Notes: a model not told the origin generated them from the letters alone. A stretch of DNA of 64,000 bases from Planctomycetota bacterium (GCA_020638875.1 JACKHS010000002.1:248001-312000), one strand, 5' to 3'; positions 16,329-25,570 are shown, counted from the first letter of the stretch. Made by a program: numbers and translations.

Positions 16329-18032
16329 TCAGCTCCCCTTGGGCACGCGCTGCTCGACCTGCTCGAGGAACTCGCGCAGTTGCTCGCTCGGCGCGAGGGC
16401 CTGCGAGCGGCGCAGCAGCGGCAGCGCGCGCTTGTACTCGCCCTGCCGCACGAGCAGTTGACCGTGGCGACGGCTGGCCTCGGCCTCGAAGGCCTCCAGG
16501 CTCTCGGCGCGCTCGTAGTAGAAGACCGCGCGCTCGACCTCGTCGTTCCGCTCGGCGTGCTGGCCGAGCAGGATCAGCGCCTCGCCGTCCAGCGGGTCGA
16601 GGGCGACGATCTCCTCGAGGATCGCGGCCTCGCGCTCGCCGGCGCCGGCCGCCACGGCCAGGCGCGCGCGCAGCTTGAGCAGGTCCTTGCGCTCGCTGTC
16701 GGCGAGCGAATCGCCGCGCAGCTCCTCGACGCGCCCGAGCAGCAGGCTCGCCTCGTCACGCGCGCCGCGCGCCGCGAGCACCTTGGCCGCGCGCAGGGCG
16801 CGCACGGTGCTGGCCTGCGGGTCGAGCTCGAGCGCCGCGGCGTAGCGCTCGCACGCCACGTCGTAGAGCGACTCGTTGACGTAGATGTCGCCGAGCGTGT
16901 TGAGGCTGGCGGGCGTCGCGCGACCGAGGCGCGCGGCCATCTCGAAGTTCTCGGCCGCCTCGAGCGGGCGCTCGAGGCCGATGAAGGCGTTCGCCTGCAG
17001 CAGCCACAGCTCGGGGCTGTCCGGCTTGTCCGCGATCAGGCCCTCGCACAGCGCGGCGGCGTCGGCGTAGCGCGCCTGCTTGAACAGGCTGCGCGCGAGG
17101 CCCATCTGCCAGTCGGCCGTCGTCGGGTCGAGCAGCGCCGCCATCCGGTAGGCCGTCTCGGCCGCGAGGTGGTGCTCGAGGTTCGCGTGCGCGTAGCCGA
17201 GCAGTCCGTAGGTCACCGCGTCGCCGCCGCCGAGCTCGATCACGTGCGTGAACGCGCGCGCGGCCTCGGCCGAGTCGTTCAGCCGGATGCGGATCAGGCC
17301 GAGGTTCTTCCACGCGCGGCGGAACTTCGGGAAGGCGGCCACGGCGTCCTCGTAGGACTGCGCGGCGAGCTCGAGCTCCTCCTCCTGGAAGTAGATGTTG
17401 GCGAGCGTGAAGTCGAAGACCGCGCTGCGACCGTCGCCGCGCCCGGCGGCGAGCCGATCGCGCGCCTTGACCACGCGGTCGGCGGCCATGAGCTCGAGGA
17501 TCTCCTGCAGCTCGTCGCGCTCCTTCAGCGTGACCGGCGGCTCGACCTCGGACGTCGCGAGGTAGCTCAGCGTGAAGTCGCGCTGGAACTCCGGGTCGCG
17601 CCAGAGCGCGCTCGGGTCGAAGCCCGCCTCGCGCGCGGTGCCGGTCTGCGCGGGCGCTTGCGCGGGCGCGGGGGACGACGCGGCGGCAGCGGCCTCGGCC
17701 TGCGCGCGCGCGGCCTCCGCCTCGGCGGCGGCACGCGCGGCGGCTTCCTCGGCGGCGCGGTCGGCGGCCTCCTGCGCGGCGAGCTCCTCGGCGCTGAGCG
17801 GGGACTCCAGCGCCCAGTTGGCCGGGCGCGGCTTTGCGCGCGTCGCGGCGGCCGACGCGGGCGCGGGCGCGGCAGCGGGCTCGGCCGCCGGCGCGACGGT
17901 GCCGTTCGCGGCCTTCGTCGGGCGCACGGTCACGGGCGCGGCGGCGTCGTGCTGCAGGCCGCTCTCGCCGGGCACGGCGCACGCGGCGGTCACGAGGAGC
18001 AGGAGGGTCGAGAGGGTGGTGAGCTCTTTCAT
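16329..18032 (-). CDS. TPR lipoprotein of the TonB system
   Basis: 567 aa. Lipoprotein signal MKELTTLSTLLLLVTAAC, then an Ala/Pro-rich linker and an Ala/Glu coiled-coil stretch (about residues 78-125). The rest is tetratricopeptide repeats from about residue 185 to the end, for example AQSYEDAVAAFPKFRRAWKN near 222 and AACERYAAAL-type repeats near 390. A large TPR protein is the usual last member of TonB2-type operons (DUF3450-ExbB-ExbB-ExbD-TonB-TPR), which fits its position 25 bases after tonB. Confidence 0.85.
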   Translation of the reverse strand: MKELTTLSTLLLLVTAACAVPGESGLQHDAAAPVTVRPTKAANGTVAPAAEPAAAPAPASAAATRAKPRPANWALESPLSAEELAAQEAADRAAEEAAARAAAEAEAARAQAEAAAAASSPAPAQAPAQTGTAREAGFDPSALWRDPEFQRDFTLSYLATSEVEPPVTLKERDELQEILELMAADRVVKARDRLAAGRGDGRSAVFDFTLANIYFQEEELELAAQSYEDAVAAFPKFRRAWKNLGLIRIRLNDSAEAARAFTHVIELGGGDAVTYGLLGYAHANLEHHLAAETAYRMAALLDPTTADWQMGLARSLFKQARYADAAALCEGLIADKPDSPELWLLQANAFIGLERPLEAAENFEMAARLGRATPASLNTLGDIYVNESLYDVACERYAAALELDPQASTVRALRAAKVLAARGARDEASLLLGRVEELRGDSLADSERKDLLKLRARLAVAAGAGEREAAILEEIVALDPLDGEALILLGQHAERNDEVERAVFYYERAESLEAFEAEASRRHGQLLVRQGEYKRALPLLRRSQALAPSEQLREFLEQVEQRVPKGS

Positions 18033-18057
18033 GGTCGTCGGGCTCGCTCGGGAAGAC

Positions 18058-18723
18058 TCAGCTCTTGGGGAAGGAGATGGGCACGCGCATGCGGAAGCGC
18101 ACGGCCTTGCCCTGGCGCTTGCCCGGCTCGAACTTCCACTGCTTGACGGCGTCGAGCGCCGGTCGGTCGAAGACGGGGTCGGTCGACTGCTGCACCTTCG
18201 GGTTCACGACCCGGCCGCGCTCGTCGACGATGAACAGGACGTGGACGGTGCCCGGCGCGCGCTTGCGGACCTTCTCGGTCAGCACCGGGCTGGGCTGGTA
18301 GACGACGCGCGGGCGCTGGTCGAGGTCGGAGAGCGAGAACAGCTCGTCCACGCCTTCACCGTTCTCGCCGCCGAGCGTGTTGAGCTTCACGACGAAGTCG
18401 CCGCCGAGCAGACCGTCGCCGAGGCCGGGCTCGAGCGCGAGCTCGAGCTGCGAGAGGTCGAGCGGCGCGATGTCCTCGCTGAGCTCCGGCGGCGTCTCCT
18501 CCTCGGGCTCCTCGGGTTCGGGCTCTTCCTCCGCGGGCGGCGGCGGCGGCGGCGGGAGGTTCGTCGCGTCGAGGCTGTAGAGCTCGAGGTCCTGGTCCGG
18601 TCCGCCGCCGATCGCCTGCATCAGGGGCAGCACGAGGAAGCACGCGACGGTCAGCCCCGACGCGCACACCAGGCCCACCACGCGGCGGACGAAGGACTCG
18701 AGCAGCTTGACGATCAGCTTCAT
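18058..18723 (-). CDS. tonB: TonB family energy transducer
   Basis: 221 aa. One membrane anchor near residues 15-38 (RVVGLVCASGLTVACFLVLP), a Pro/Glu-rich periplasmic spacer (PPPPPPPAEEEPEPEEPEEE, about 58-80) and a compact C-terminal TonB domain (APGTVHVLFIVDERGRVVNP, then DPVFDRPALDAVKQWKFEPG). TonB carries proton-motive energy from ExbB/ExbD to outer-membrane receptors. The spacer is short, as in TonB2-type proteins. It lies directly behind exbD. Confidence 0.93.
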   Translation of the reverse strand: MKLIVKLLESFVRRVVGLVCASGLTVACFLVLPLMQAIGGGPDQDLELYSLDATNLPPPPPPPAEEEPEPEEPEEETPPELSEDIAPLDLSQLELALEPGLGDGLLGGDFVVKLNTLGGENGEGVDELFSLSDLDQRPRVVYQPSPVLTEKVRKRAPGTVHVLFIVDERGRVVNPKVQQSTDPVFDRPALDAVKQWKFEPGKRQGKAVRFRMRVPISFPKS

Positions 18724-18738
18724 GGCGGGCGCGGTGCG

Positions 18739-19143
18739 CTACTTGCGCGTGGCGACGCTGACCTTGGTGGCGCCGCCGAGCTGGGCCTCGCCGACGAGGC
18801 GCACGAGCTGCCCGGAGGGCACGCCCTTGTCGGCCTCGAGGATCACGGGCAGCGGCTCCTTCTGCACGAGCTGGCGCACGAGCTGCTGCACGCCGCCGAT
18901 GCCGACGTCCTTGCCGCCGTAGACGACCTGGCCGTTGGAGGTCAGCGCGATGAGGATGCTGTTCTTCTCGAGCTGGATCGACGAGGCCGCTTGCGGCTTG
19001 TCGACCTCGACGCCCGTCTCCTCCACGAACGTGGTGGTGACGATGAAGAAGATCAGCAGGATGAAGACGCAGTCGATGAGCGGCGACATGTCGATGCCGG
19101 TCTCGCCCTCGTCGCTGGAGAGGTCCTCGTGGAAGCGTCCCAT
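18739..19143 (-). CDS. exbD: ExbD/TolR biopolymer transport protein
   Basis: 134 aa, normal ExbD length. The single N-terminal helix contains the conserved membrane Asp (MSPLIDCVFILLIFFIVTTT), followed by the small periplasmic domain with the terminal VGEAQLGGATKVSVATRK. With ExbB it forms the proton channel that energises TonB. The start is 3 bases after the stop of the 255-residue ExbB. Confidence 0.94.
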   Translation of the reverse strand: MGRFHEDLSSDEGETGIDMSPLIDCVFILLIFFIVTTTFVEETGVEVDKPQAASSIQLEKNSILIALTSNGQVVYGGKDVGIGGVQQLVRQLVQKEPLPVILEADKGVPSGQLVRLVGEAQLGGATKVSVATRK

Positions 19144-19146
19144 GGT

Positions 19147-19914
19147 TCAGTCCTGGTGGACGGGCTGCAGGTCGGTGGTCGGTGCGGCGGGCGGAGCGGG
19201 TTCGCCGGTCTGCTCGAGGCGCGCGCGCAGGCGGCCGGCCACGGCGCGCATCGCCGCCTGGTGGGCGGCGCGCTCCTCGGCGCGGCGCTGCTGGCGGTAG
19301 AGGCGCTGCGTGCAGACGCTCTCGAGGTGCGCGAGGAAGGCCTTGTAGGACTCGTAGCGCCGCGAGAGCTGGTACTGGAAGAACAGGCCGGGCAGCGCGA
19401 CGACGAGCCCGGTCTCGGTCGTGATGAGCGCCTCGGAGATGCCGCCCGCGACCATGCCCATGGTCTGGTCGCCGCCGCCGCCGGTCGCGAGCGCGCTGAA
19501 CGTCGTCAGCATGCCGGTCACCGTGCCGAGCAGGCCGACGAGCGGCGCCGCGCTGACGCAGACCTTCATCACCTTCAGGTCGCGCTCGAACGGCACCAGG
19601 TTCGCGAGGCGGATCTGGTCGAACGCCTCGGCGATGCGCTTCAGCGAGCCGTCGCCTTGCTCGGTGACGCGCGTGATCATCTTGCCGATGCGCCCGCGAC
19701 GCTCGACCGGGTGGTCGATCCAGCGCCGCCAGACGCGCTCGGGCACGGAGTCGAAGCGCGTCGCGCGCAGGAGCAGCCAGACGTTCATGCCGACCGAGAA
19801 CATCACCAGCGCGATGACCGCGATGGCGAACATCGCCCAGCCGCCGGCGTTCCAGACCTCGACGGCCTGCTGCCAGACGTCGCGGACGCGCTCGAAGATG
19901 GCCTTGTAGTCCAT
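19147..19914 (-). CDS. exbB: ExbB/TolQ/MotA-type proton channel protein
   Basis: 255 aa. Three membrane helices: WAMFAIAVIALVMFSVGMNV near 25-45, APLVGLLGTVTGMLTTF near 148-165 and ISEALITTETGLVVALPGLF near 185-205. The ITTETGL and GLLGTVTGM segments are the ExbB/TolQ hallmarks. It would assemble with ExbD and TonB encoded next. It is the short one of two ExbB-like proteins here, equivalent to ExbB2 of the Vibrio TonB2 system. Confidence 0.93.
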   Translation of the reverse strand: MDYKAIFERVRDVWQQAVEVWNAGGWAMFAIAVIALVMFSVGMNVWLLLRATRFDSVPERVWRRWIDHPVERRGRIGKMITRVTEQGDGSLKRIAEAFDQIRLANLVPFERDLKVMKVCVSAAPLVGLLGTVTGMLTTFSALATGGGGDQTMGMVAGGISEALITTETGLVVALPGLFFQYQLSRRYESYKAFLAHLESVCTQRLYRQQRRAEERAAHQAAMRAVAGRLRARLEQTGEPAPPAAPTTDLQPVHQD

Positions 19915-19932
19915 GGCTCGACGTGGCGCGGA

Positions 19933-21480
19933 TCAGGCGCCGGTCTGCGTCTCGGCCGCGATGGGCGTGAGCATCTCGCTGAGGATCGCGTTGACCTGAT
20001 CGCGCACGAGCGTCGGATCGGGCGCGCCGGCCTGCGGCGCGACCTGCGGCGTCAGGGTCTTGCCGGGACGCATGGGCGTCTTGGCGACCTGGTTGAGCAG
20101 CGCCACGGCGGAGGTCTCCATCTGCCCCACGATGCTGCGCGCGCGCCGCGACAGGAACGCGTGCAGGAGCAGCGACGGGATGGCGACGATCAGGCCGAAC
20201 TTGGTCGTGATGAGCGCCTCGGAGATGCCGTCCGCGAGCGTCTTCACGTCACCCGAGCCGAAGACCATGATCATCTTGAAGGTCTTGATGATGCCGGTCA
20301 CGGTGCCGAGCAGGCCGAGCAGCGGGGCCGAGGCGGCGCAGATCGCGATGAAGGGCAGGAAGCCCTGCAGCTTGAGGCGCGCCTTGAGCACGACCTCGTA
20401 CATGACCTCCTCGATCAGCTCGCGCGGCTCGCGCAGGTGCTCGGCGCCCGCGGTGAGCATGCGGCCCACCGGCCCGCGGATGGCCCGCGCGCGGGCCACG
20501 GAGAGCTCCTCGTCGCGCTGCGCCACCGCGTCCAGCAGCCCGTCGATCTTCTTCTTCGAGGGCTTGCGGATCATGACCATGCTGAGCCACTTCAGCACCG
20601 CGAGCAGCAGCGCCAGGGCGGCCATGCCGAAGATCGGGTACATCACGACACCGCCCTTCTGGATCTCCTCCAGCAGCGTGTCGTTGGTGCCCTCGAGCTT
20701 GCGCGCCTTGCCCATCGTCGCGTCGAACGGGATGTCGCCCGCGCCGCTGCGCACGAACTTGGCGACCGCCGCGTTGTCGGCCGGGTCGCTGAAGGGGATC
20801 ACGGTCGTCTCGGCCGAGTTGAGGCGCTGCTCGGCCGCGCCAGAGACCTCGCCGCCGGGCGTCGCGAAGAAGGCCACCGGGCCGACGAGCACGAACGTGC
20901 CCTTGCGCACCGTGCCGCGCTCGTCGAGCGCCTTGCCGGAGAAGCTGGTGCCGCCGAGCGCCTGCTCGATACGGTCGAGCGAGGTGCGCACGAGGTCGAG
21001 CTGCGCCGCGTCGATCTCACCGCTGGTGAGCTGCTTGTTCTCGGGCGCGAGCATCGCGGCCTCGAACACGCCGGCGTAGCGCTCGTCCTCGGAGCGGTGC
21101 AGGCGCGTGCCGAACTCGCGCGTGTACTCGCTGAGCAGGCCGGTCAAGTAGGCGCTCTGGTCCTCGCGGCGCTTGATCTCGCCTTTGAGGTTGCTGAGGT
21201 CGAGCGTGCGCGTGTCGAGCAGGCGCGTGGTCGCCTGGAACTCCTCGCGCACCTTCAGCAGCTCGGCCTGCAGGTCGTTCAGGCGGGCGTTCAGCGGCAG
21301 CGTCTCGCCGGCGATCTCCTCGCGCAGCGCGGCCAGCTCGGCCAGGCTCGCGTCGAGGTCCGCGATGACGTCCTGCGACGCGGCCGCGTAGCCGGACTTC
21401 GGCGCCGCGCCCGTGTCCTGGGCGCTCGCGAGGGGCAGGAGCAGGAGGCCGAGGGCCCCGATCTGGATCTGACGTCTCAT
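19933..21480 (-). CDS. TtpC-like long ExbB-family protein
   Basis: 515 aa, about twice the usual ExbB length. A signal peptide (MRRQIQIGALGLLLLPLASA) and a long periplasmic coiled-coil region (about 40-145) and mixed domain precede a C-terminal ExbB module: YPIFGMAALALLLAVLKWLS near 285, SAPLLGLLGTVTGIIKTF near 392, and ISEALITTKFGLIVAIPSLL near 430. This is the layout of TtpC, the fourth subunit required by Vibrio-type TonB2 systems. It is followed after 18 bases by the short exbB. Confidence 0.88.
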   Translation of the reverse strand: MRRQIQIGALGLLLLPLASAQDTGAAPKSGYAAASQDVIADLDASLAELAALREEIAGETLPLNARLNDLQAELLKVREEFQATTRLLDTRTLDLSNLKGEIKRREDQSAYLTGLLSEYTREFGTRLHRSEDERYAGVFEAAMLAPENKQLTSGEIDAAQLDLVRTSLDRIEQALGGTSFSGKALDERGTVRKGTFVLVGPVAFFATPGGEVSGAAEQRLNSAETTVIPFSDPADNAAVAKFVRSGAGDIPFDATMGKARKLEGTNDTLLEEIQKGGVVMYPIFGMAALALLLAVLKWLSMVMIRKPSKKKIDGLLDAVAQRDEELSVARARAIRGPVGRMLTAGAEHLREPRELIEEVMYEVVLKARLKLQGFLPFIAICAASAPLLGLLGTVTGIIKTFKMIMVFGSGDVKTLADGISEALITTKFGLIVAIPSLLLHAFLSRRARSIVGQMETSAVALLNQVAKTPMRPGKTLTPQVAPQAGAPDPTLVRDQVNAILSEMLTPIAAETQTGA

Positions 21481-21498
21481 GGTGCTGGAGCTCCGGGC

Positions 21499-22311
21499 TC
21501 AGTCGATGACGATCGGGAGTCGGACGAAGGCGGCCGGCTTCTCCTCGCGGCGCACCTGGACGGCTTGCAGGATCTGCGGCGCGGCGTGGTCGGCCTCGGC
21601 CCACATCCAGCCGCTGTCGGCCGGACGCCCGACGGCGGCGGCGGTGCCGTCCGCGTTGACGAAGTAGCCCTGGCCGAGGCCGAGGTAGAGCACCGACACC
21701 TCGGCGCTCTTGCCCTCGCCCAGCTCGTGCACCTCGCTCTCCTGCGTGATCTCGGTGTTGAACTTGTTGACCGCGTTCAGGAGGCCGATCACGTTCTGGT
21801 AGCGCAGCGAGAGCGTGAGCTTGGTGTCGCTCGGGTCGCTCGGGATCTGCTGGCTGAGCGGCTTGACGCGCTCGCGCAGCGGTTGCGGCAGCTTGGGCAG
21901 CAGCGCCAGCGTGCGCGCCTCGAGCCCGGCGACCGCGTCCTCGAGCGTCGCCGCCGCGGCCTTGAGGTCGTCGTTCTGCGCGATCAGCGCAGCGCGCGCG
22001 ACGTCCGCCTCGGCGATGTCGGCCTCGGCCGCGCCGATGCGGCCGCGCAGCGACTCGATCTCCTCGCTGACCACGCCGATGCGGTCCTGCAGCACCTCGC
22101 GGCCGAGCTTCCAGTCCTGGCGCTCCTTGGAGATCACGCGGCGCGTCTCGACCCAGCGCTCCAGCGCGGCGCGCGTGAGGTCGACCTCCTCGGCGTCGCG
22201 CAGCGCGCTCAGCCCGGGCGCGCTGAGGAAGGCGCCCGCCGCGAGGACCGCGGCGAACACGAGGAGGGGGCGGCGCGGAGCGCGCGAGCCGAATCGGGAG
22301 CTGTACTTCAT
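21499..22311 (-). CDS. DUF3450 periplasmic coiled-coil protein
   Basis: 270 aa. Signal or anchor sequence after a basic N-terminus (RRPLLVFAAVLAAGAFLSAP), then a long heptad-rich coiled coil (about 40-145, with EIESLRGRIGAAEADIAEAD) and a small globular C-terminal half (SEVSVLYLGLGQGYFVNADG, WMWAEADH). This is DUF3450, which always travels with the long ExbB in TonB2-type loci and is thought to act in the periplasm with it. It sits between the receptor and the TtpC-like gene with short spacers, consistent with one operon. Confidence 0.86.
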   Translation of the reverse strand: MKYSSRFGSRAPRRPLLVFAAVLAAGAFLSAPGLSALRDAEEVDLTRAALERWVETRRVISKERQDWKLGREVLQDRIGVVSEEIESLRGRIGAAEADIAEADVARAALIAQNDDLKAAAATLEDAVAGLEARTLALLPKLPQPLRERVKPLSQQIPSDPSDTKLTLSLRYQNVIGLLNAVNKFNTEITQESEVHELGEGKSAEVSVLYLGLGQGYFVNADGTAAAVGRPADSGWMWAEADHAAPQILQAVQVRREEKPAAFVRLPIVID

Positions 22312-22341
22312 CTCGGTGTGCGGCGGACCGCGGAGTGGGGT

Positions 22342-25300
22342 TCAGAAGCTGAGGCGCGCGCCGAGCGAGAGCGAGTAGTCGATGCCCTTGGTGTAGGACG
22401 TCTTCAACACGTCGTCGCCGATGTACTCGGAGCGGTACACCTCTTCGATCTTGGGGTTGGTCAGGTTCTTGGCCTGGAGCTTGAGCTCGAGGTACGGACC
22501 CAGCGCCTGCGACAGCGTGAAGTTGAGGGTGTCGTACTCCGTCGCGTAGACGCTCGGGATGAAGTTGTCCGTCGCGTCGGCGCCGGCGACGAGCGTGTCG
22601 CCTTGGATGGTGTAGAAGAGGCCGAAGCGCGTGCGCGTGGCCTCGAGGTCGTACGTCGCGAACAGGTTGTAGAGGTGCTCGGGCGCACCGGTCATGTCGC
22701 GCGTCGACATGGGCGCCTCGATGCCGGGCTCGGAGAACGCGGCGGCCTCGTCCTCGGGCAGCGTCACCTGCGAGTCGAGGAAGGTGGCGTTGAAGCCGAC
22801 CGTGGTGCCGGCCAGCGCGTCGCGGTACTCGCCGAGGTTCTGGCGCACCTCGAACTCGAAGCCGGAGATGCGGCCCTTCGGGTAGTTCACGGCGGTCGTG
22901 AACGAGAAGTCGCGCACTTGCTGCACGTACTCGATCGGCGCGTGGATCTCCTTGTAGAACCAGGAGAGCGACACGAGCCCGCCGGGGTGCGGCGTGAAGT
23001 CCGCGCGCAGGTCGTAGTTGCGCAGCGAGCTCATGCCGAGGCGCGGGTTGCCGATGAAGATCGGACCGCCGAGGTACTCCTGCTGCAGGATCGGCGAGAG
23101 CTCCTTGAACGTCTGGCGCGCCAGCGTGCGCGCGTAGGACGCGCGCAGCGTCCAGCGCTCGGCCGGGCGGAACTCGAGCCCCAGCGCCGGCAGCGTGCTG
23201 TCGGCCGAGAAGTCGGCGTTCGCGGCCGGGTTGACGAGCCCCGTGTTCGGGTCGACCAGCGCGACGGGCGCGTCCTGCGTCAGGTCGTAGAAGACCGCGT
23301 CGGCGTCCTCGTTCGGCGCCCCGAGCGGCGTCGAGGGTCGGTTGATCGTCTCGATGTCGGTCGACTCGAGCCGCAGGCCGCCCACCAGGTTGATCGAGTC
23401 GTCGAGCGGCAGGTCGACCATGCCGTAGATCGCCGAGATGTCCTGGCGCCCGTCGTAGCTGACGTCGTAGGTCGACGGCGAGATCGGGTGGTCCTCGCTC
23501 TCCCAGCTGTCGCTCCACGACTCGGTCCAGTCACCGTCGTGCGTCGGGAAGGTCTCGGAGCCGTTGTTGAACGACTCCTGCCAGAAGTCCCGGTGCACCT
23601 CGTCGGAGAACACGCCGGCCTTGAGGTAGCCCTCGCTGTCGGTCCACTGCCGGAAGGGCAGCTTCAGGTTGACCGCGTAGAGGTCGCTGTCCTCGTTGAT
23701 GGTCTTCCAGATGCGCTGGAGGTTGCCGAAGTTGATGTTCTCGCCGGGCTTGTACTCCTCGTAGTGCGCTACGGACGTGCTCGGCGGCACGAACGGCGGC
23801 ACACCCGGGTTGAACGACGCGGGCTTCCAGAGCGAGCCGAACTGGCGCTTGTCGGGCTGGTCGAGGTTCGCGAACGACTGCGCGATCGTCCAGTCGAGCA
23901 CCGGCCGCTGGAAGCGCAGCGTGTCGGTCAGCGCGACCTCCTCGGGGCCGAACTCGTGGCGCCCCTTGAGCTGCAGCGAGCCGGTGGTGCGCTCGGTGTA
24001 GTCGAGCGTCTCGAGGCGCAGCCACGGCGCCGCGTCGAGCTGCCCCGGCTGGTTGCCGATGCCCGTCGGGTCGTACGGGTCGTACGTGGACGGGTCGTAA
24101 CCCTCGCGCTCGAGCACCCAGTCCTTGCCGCGCGTGTCCTCCGCCAGCGTCGCCGTGTCGTCGGCGGTGTGCGTGTAGAGGTAGGTCAGCGAGATCGCGT
24201 TGTGGTCGTTCTCGACGCCGATCGTGCCGATCCCGCCCCACTGCACCGACTCGGTCGCCTGCGTGACGTCGAACAGCTTGGTCGTGAACGACTCGCCGAA
24301 GCCCTCGTTGTCGATCTCCGGCGTCGTCTGCGGCGTCAGCGGGTCGCCGGGGTTCTTGCGCCACAGCGAGTCGTCGATGCCGTTGTCGTGGAACGAGCTG
24401 TCGCGCTCGTAGAACATGCTGGCGAAGCCGCCCATCCGCCAGTCCTCGGTGAGCTGGAACTTGCCGCCGCCGGAGATGGCCCACTTGTAGTCGTCGGGCG
24501 CGCCGGTGCGCGTCGTGCCCGCGGCGCCGTCCCAGCTCGAAGGCGGGTTGGTGATCGGCTGGATCGAGCGGCCGCCGCCGTCGCGCCCCCAGGTGTTCAC
24601 GCCGCCGCCCGAGTAGCTCAGGAAGTCGCTGCCGCTCACCTGCGAGTTGAACCCGTACTGCCCGCTGATCGACAGCGTGGTCGTCTCCGGGATGCTCTTC
24701 AGCAGCACGTTCACGGCGCCGCCCGAGGCGTCGCCCTGCTGATCGGGCGTGAAGGTCTTGCTGACCTGCAGGCTCTCGATCACGGCGCTGGGGAACTGGT
24801 CGAGCTCGACCGCGCGCTTGTCCTCGTCCGCCGACGGCAGGCGCACGCCGTTGAGCTGCGAGCTGACGTAGCGGTCCGGCAGGCCGCGGATGACCGCCGT
24901 CTTGCCGTCCTGCACCGTCGCGCCGGACACGAGCCGCAGCGCGCTCGCCGCGTCGCTGGTGCCCGAGCGGCTCATCAGGTCGGCGCTGATCGAGTCCATC
25001 AGCGCGGGGCTCTCGAAGCGCAGTTGCAGGAGCTCGGCCTCGGTGCCGGGCGCGAGCTGCACCGACTCCTCGACGACGAACTCCTCCATGTCGACGAAGT
25101 CACCGGCGAGCGCGGCGTCGACCTCCGTCAAGCGGCCTTCGGAGACCACCACGTCCGCGCGCACCTGGCGCACGTAGCCTTCCTTCGAGAAGAGCAGCGT
25201 GTAGGTGCCGGGCGGCACCTCGGGCAGCACGTAGTTGCCGAGGTCGCTGCTGGTCGTCGTGAAGGCCGTGCCGACGAGCTCGATCTTCACGCCCGCGAGC

Positions 25301-25446
25301 GGCACGTCGAAGTCCGCGTCCTGCACGACGCCGCGGACCGAGCCGACTCCGCCCTGAGTGGCGGCGCCGGCCGAGCCGAGGCACAGGAGCACTCCACAGA
25401 GAGCCCAAAGGACACGCTTCCACGTCAGCACGGTCGGACCATTCAC
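22342..25446 (-). CDS. TonB-dependent outer-membrane receptor with N-terminal carboxypeptidase-regulatory domain
   Basis: 1034 aa. Signal peptide, then an Ig-like carboxypeptidase-regulatory domain (GSVRGVVQDADFDVPLAGVK and GNYVLPEVPPGTYTLLFSKE, residues about 30-110). A plug domain follows (about 135-245; TVQDGKTAVIRGLPDRYVSS, GDASGGAVNVLLKSIPE) and a long 22-strand-type beta barrel ending in Phe (YSLSLGARLSF), the signal for outer-membrane insertion. The cargo is unknown. It is first in the operon encoding its own energising complex and has Pho-box-like repeats 70-124 bp upstream, which suggests induction under phosphate limitation. Confidence 0.92.
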   Translation of the reverse strand: MNGPTVLTWKRVLWALCGVLLCLGSAGAATQGGVGSVRGVVQDADFDVPLAGVKIELVGTAFTTTSSDLGNYVLPEVPPGTYTLLFSKEGYVRQVRADVVVSEGRLTEVDAALAGDFVDMEEFVVEESVQLAPGTEAELLQLRFESPALMDSISADLMSRSGTSDAASALRLVSGATVQDGKTAVIRGLPDRYVSSQLNGVRLPSADEDKRAVELDQFPSAVIESLQVSKTFTPDQQGDASGGAVNVLLKSIPETTTLSISGQYGFNSQVSGSDFLSYSGGGVNTWGRDGGGRSIQPITNPPSSWDGAAGTTRTGAPDDYKWAISGGGKFQLTEDWRMGGFASMFYERDSSFHDNGIDDSLWRKNPGDPLTPQTTPEIDNEGFGESFTTKLFDVTQATESVQWGGIGTIGVENDHNAISLTYLYTHTADDTATLAEDTRGKDWVLEREGYDPSTYDPYDPTGIGNQPGQLDAAPWLRLETLDYTERTTGSLQLKGRHEFGPEEVALTDTLRFQRPVLDWTIAQSFANLDQPDKRQFGSLWKPASFNPGVPPFVPPSTSVAHYEEYKPGENINFGNLQRIWKTINEDSDLYAVNLKLPFRQWTDSEGYLKAGVFSDEVHRDFWQESFNNGSETFPTHDGDWTESWSDSWESEDHPISPSTYDVSYDGRQDISAIYGMVDLPLDDSINLVGGLRLESTDIETINRPSTPLGAPNEDADAVFYDLTQDAPVALVDPNTGLVNPAANADFSADSTLPALGLEFRPAERWTLRASYARTLARQTFKELSPILQQEYLGGPIFIGNPRLGMSSLRNYDLRADFTPHPGGLVSLSWFYKEIHAPIEYVQQVRDFSFTTAVNYPKGRISGFEFEVRQNLGEYRDALAGTTVGFNATFLDSQVTLPEDEAAAFSEPGIEAPMSTRDMTGAPEHLYNLFATYDLEATRTRFGLFYTIQGDTLVAGADATDNFIPSVYATEYDTLNFTLSQALGPYLELKLQAKNLTNPKIEEVYRSEYIGDDVLKTSYTKGIDYSLSLGARLSF

Positions 25447-25515
25447 TTGCTCGGAACGCTGGGGGCCCGCCGTCTTCGGTGAAGTCGATGGGGCGAGGGT
25501 GGAGAAGTTAGGGGC

Positions 25516-25570
25516 GTCGCATGAAGGCTCCGTGAGGACGCGGCCCGCTCGGCGTGAACGCCGCGTGAGG
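25516..25570 (-). promoter_or_regulatory. Pho-box-like array upstream of the TonB-dependent receptor
   Basis: Read on the - strand in 11-nt blocks: CCTCACGCGGC, GTTCACGCCGA, one non-matching block, CCTCACGGAGC, CTTCATGCGAC. Four of five blocks carry a TCAC/TCAT core in exact 11-nt phase. A -10-like TAACTT (25510-25505) lies 9 nt after the last core, close to the 10-bp spacing of E. coli Pho promoters. Resembles PhoB operator pairs; it points at the receptor, not at the divergent DUF2339 gene. Confidence 0.55.

Noticed and set aside
17572..25482. A + strand open frame of 2636 codons opposite the TonB region
   Set aside because: Its product is Arg/Leu/Val/Glu-rich low complexity with no motif. 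It is the mirror of the well-supported TonB operon on the other strand, as expected when third-codon GC is extreme.
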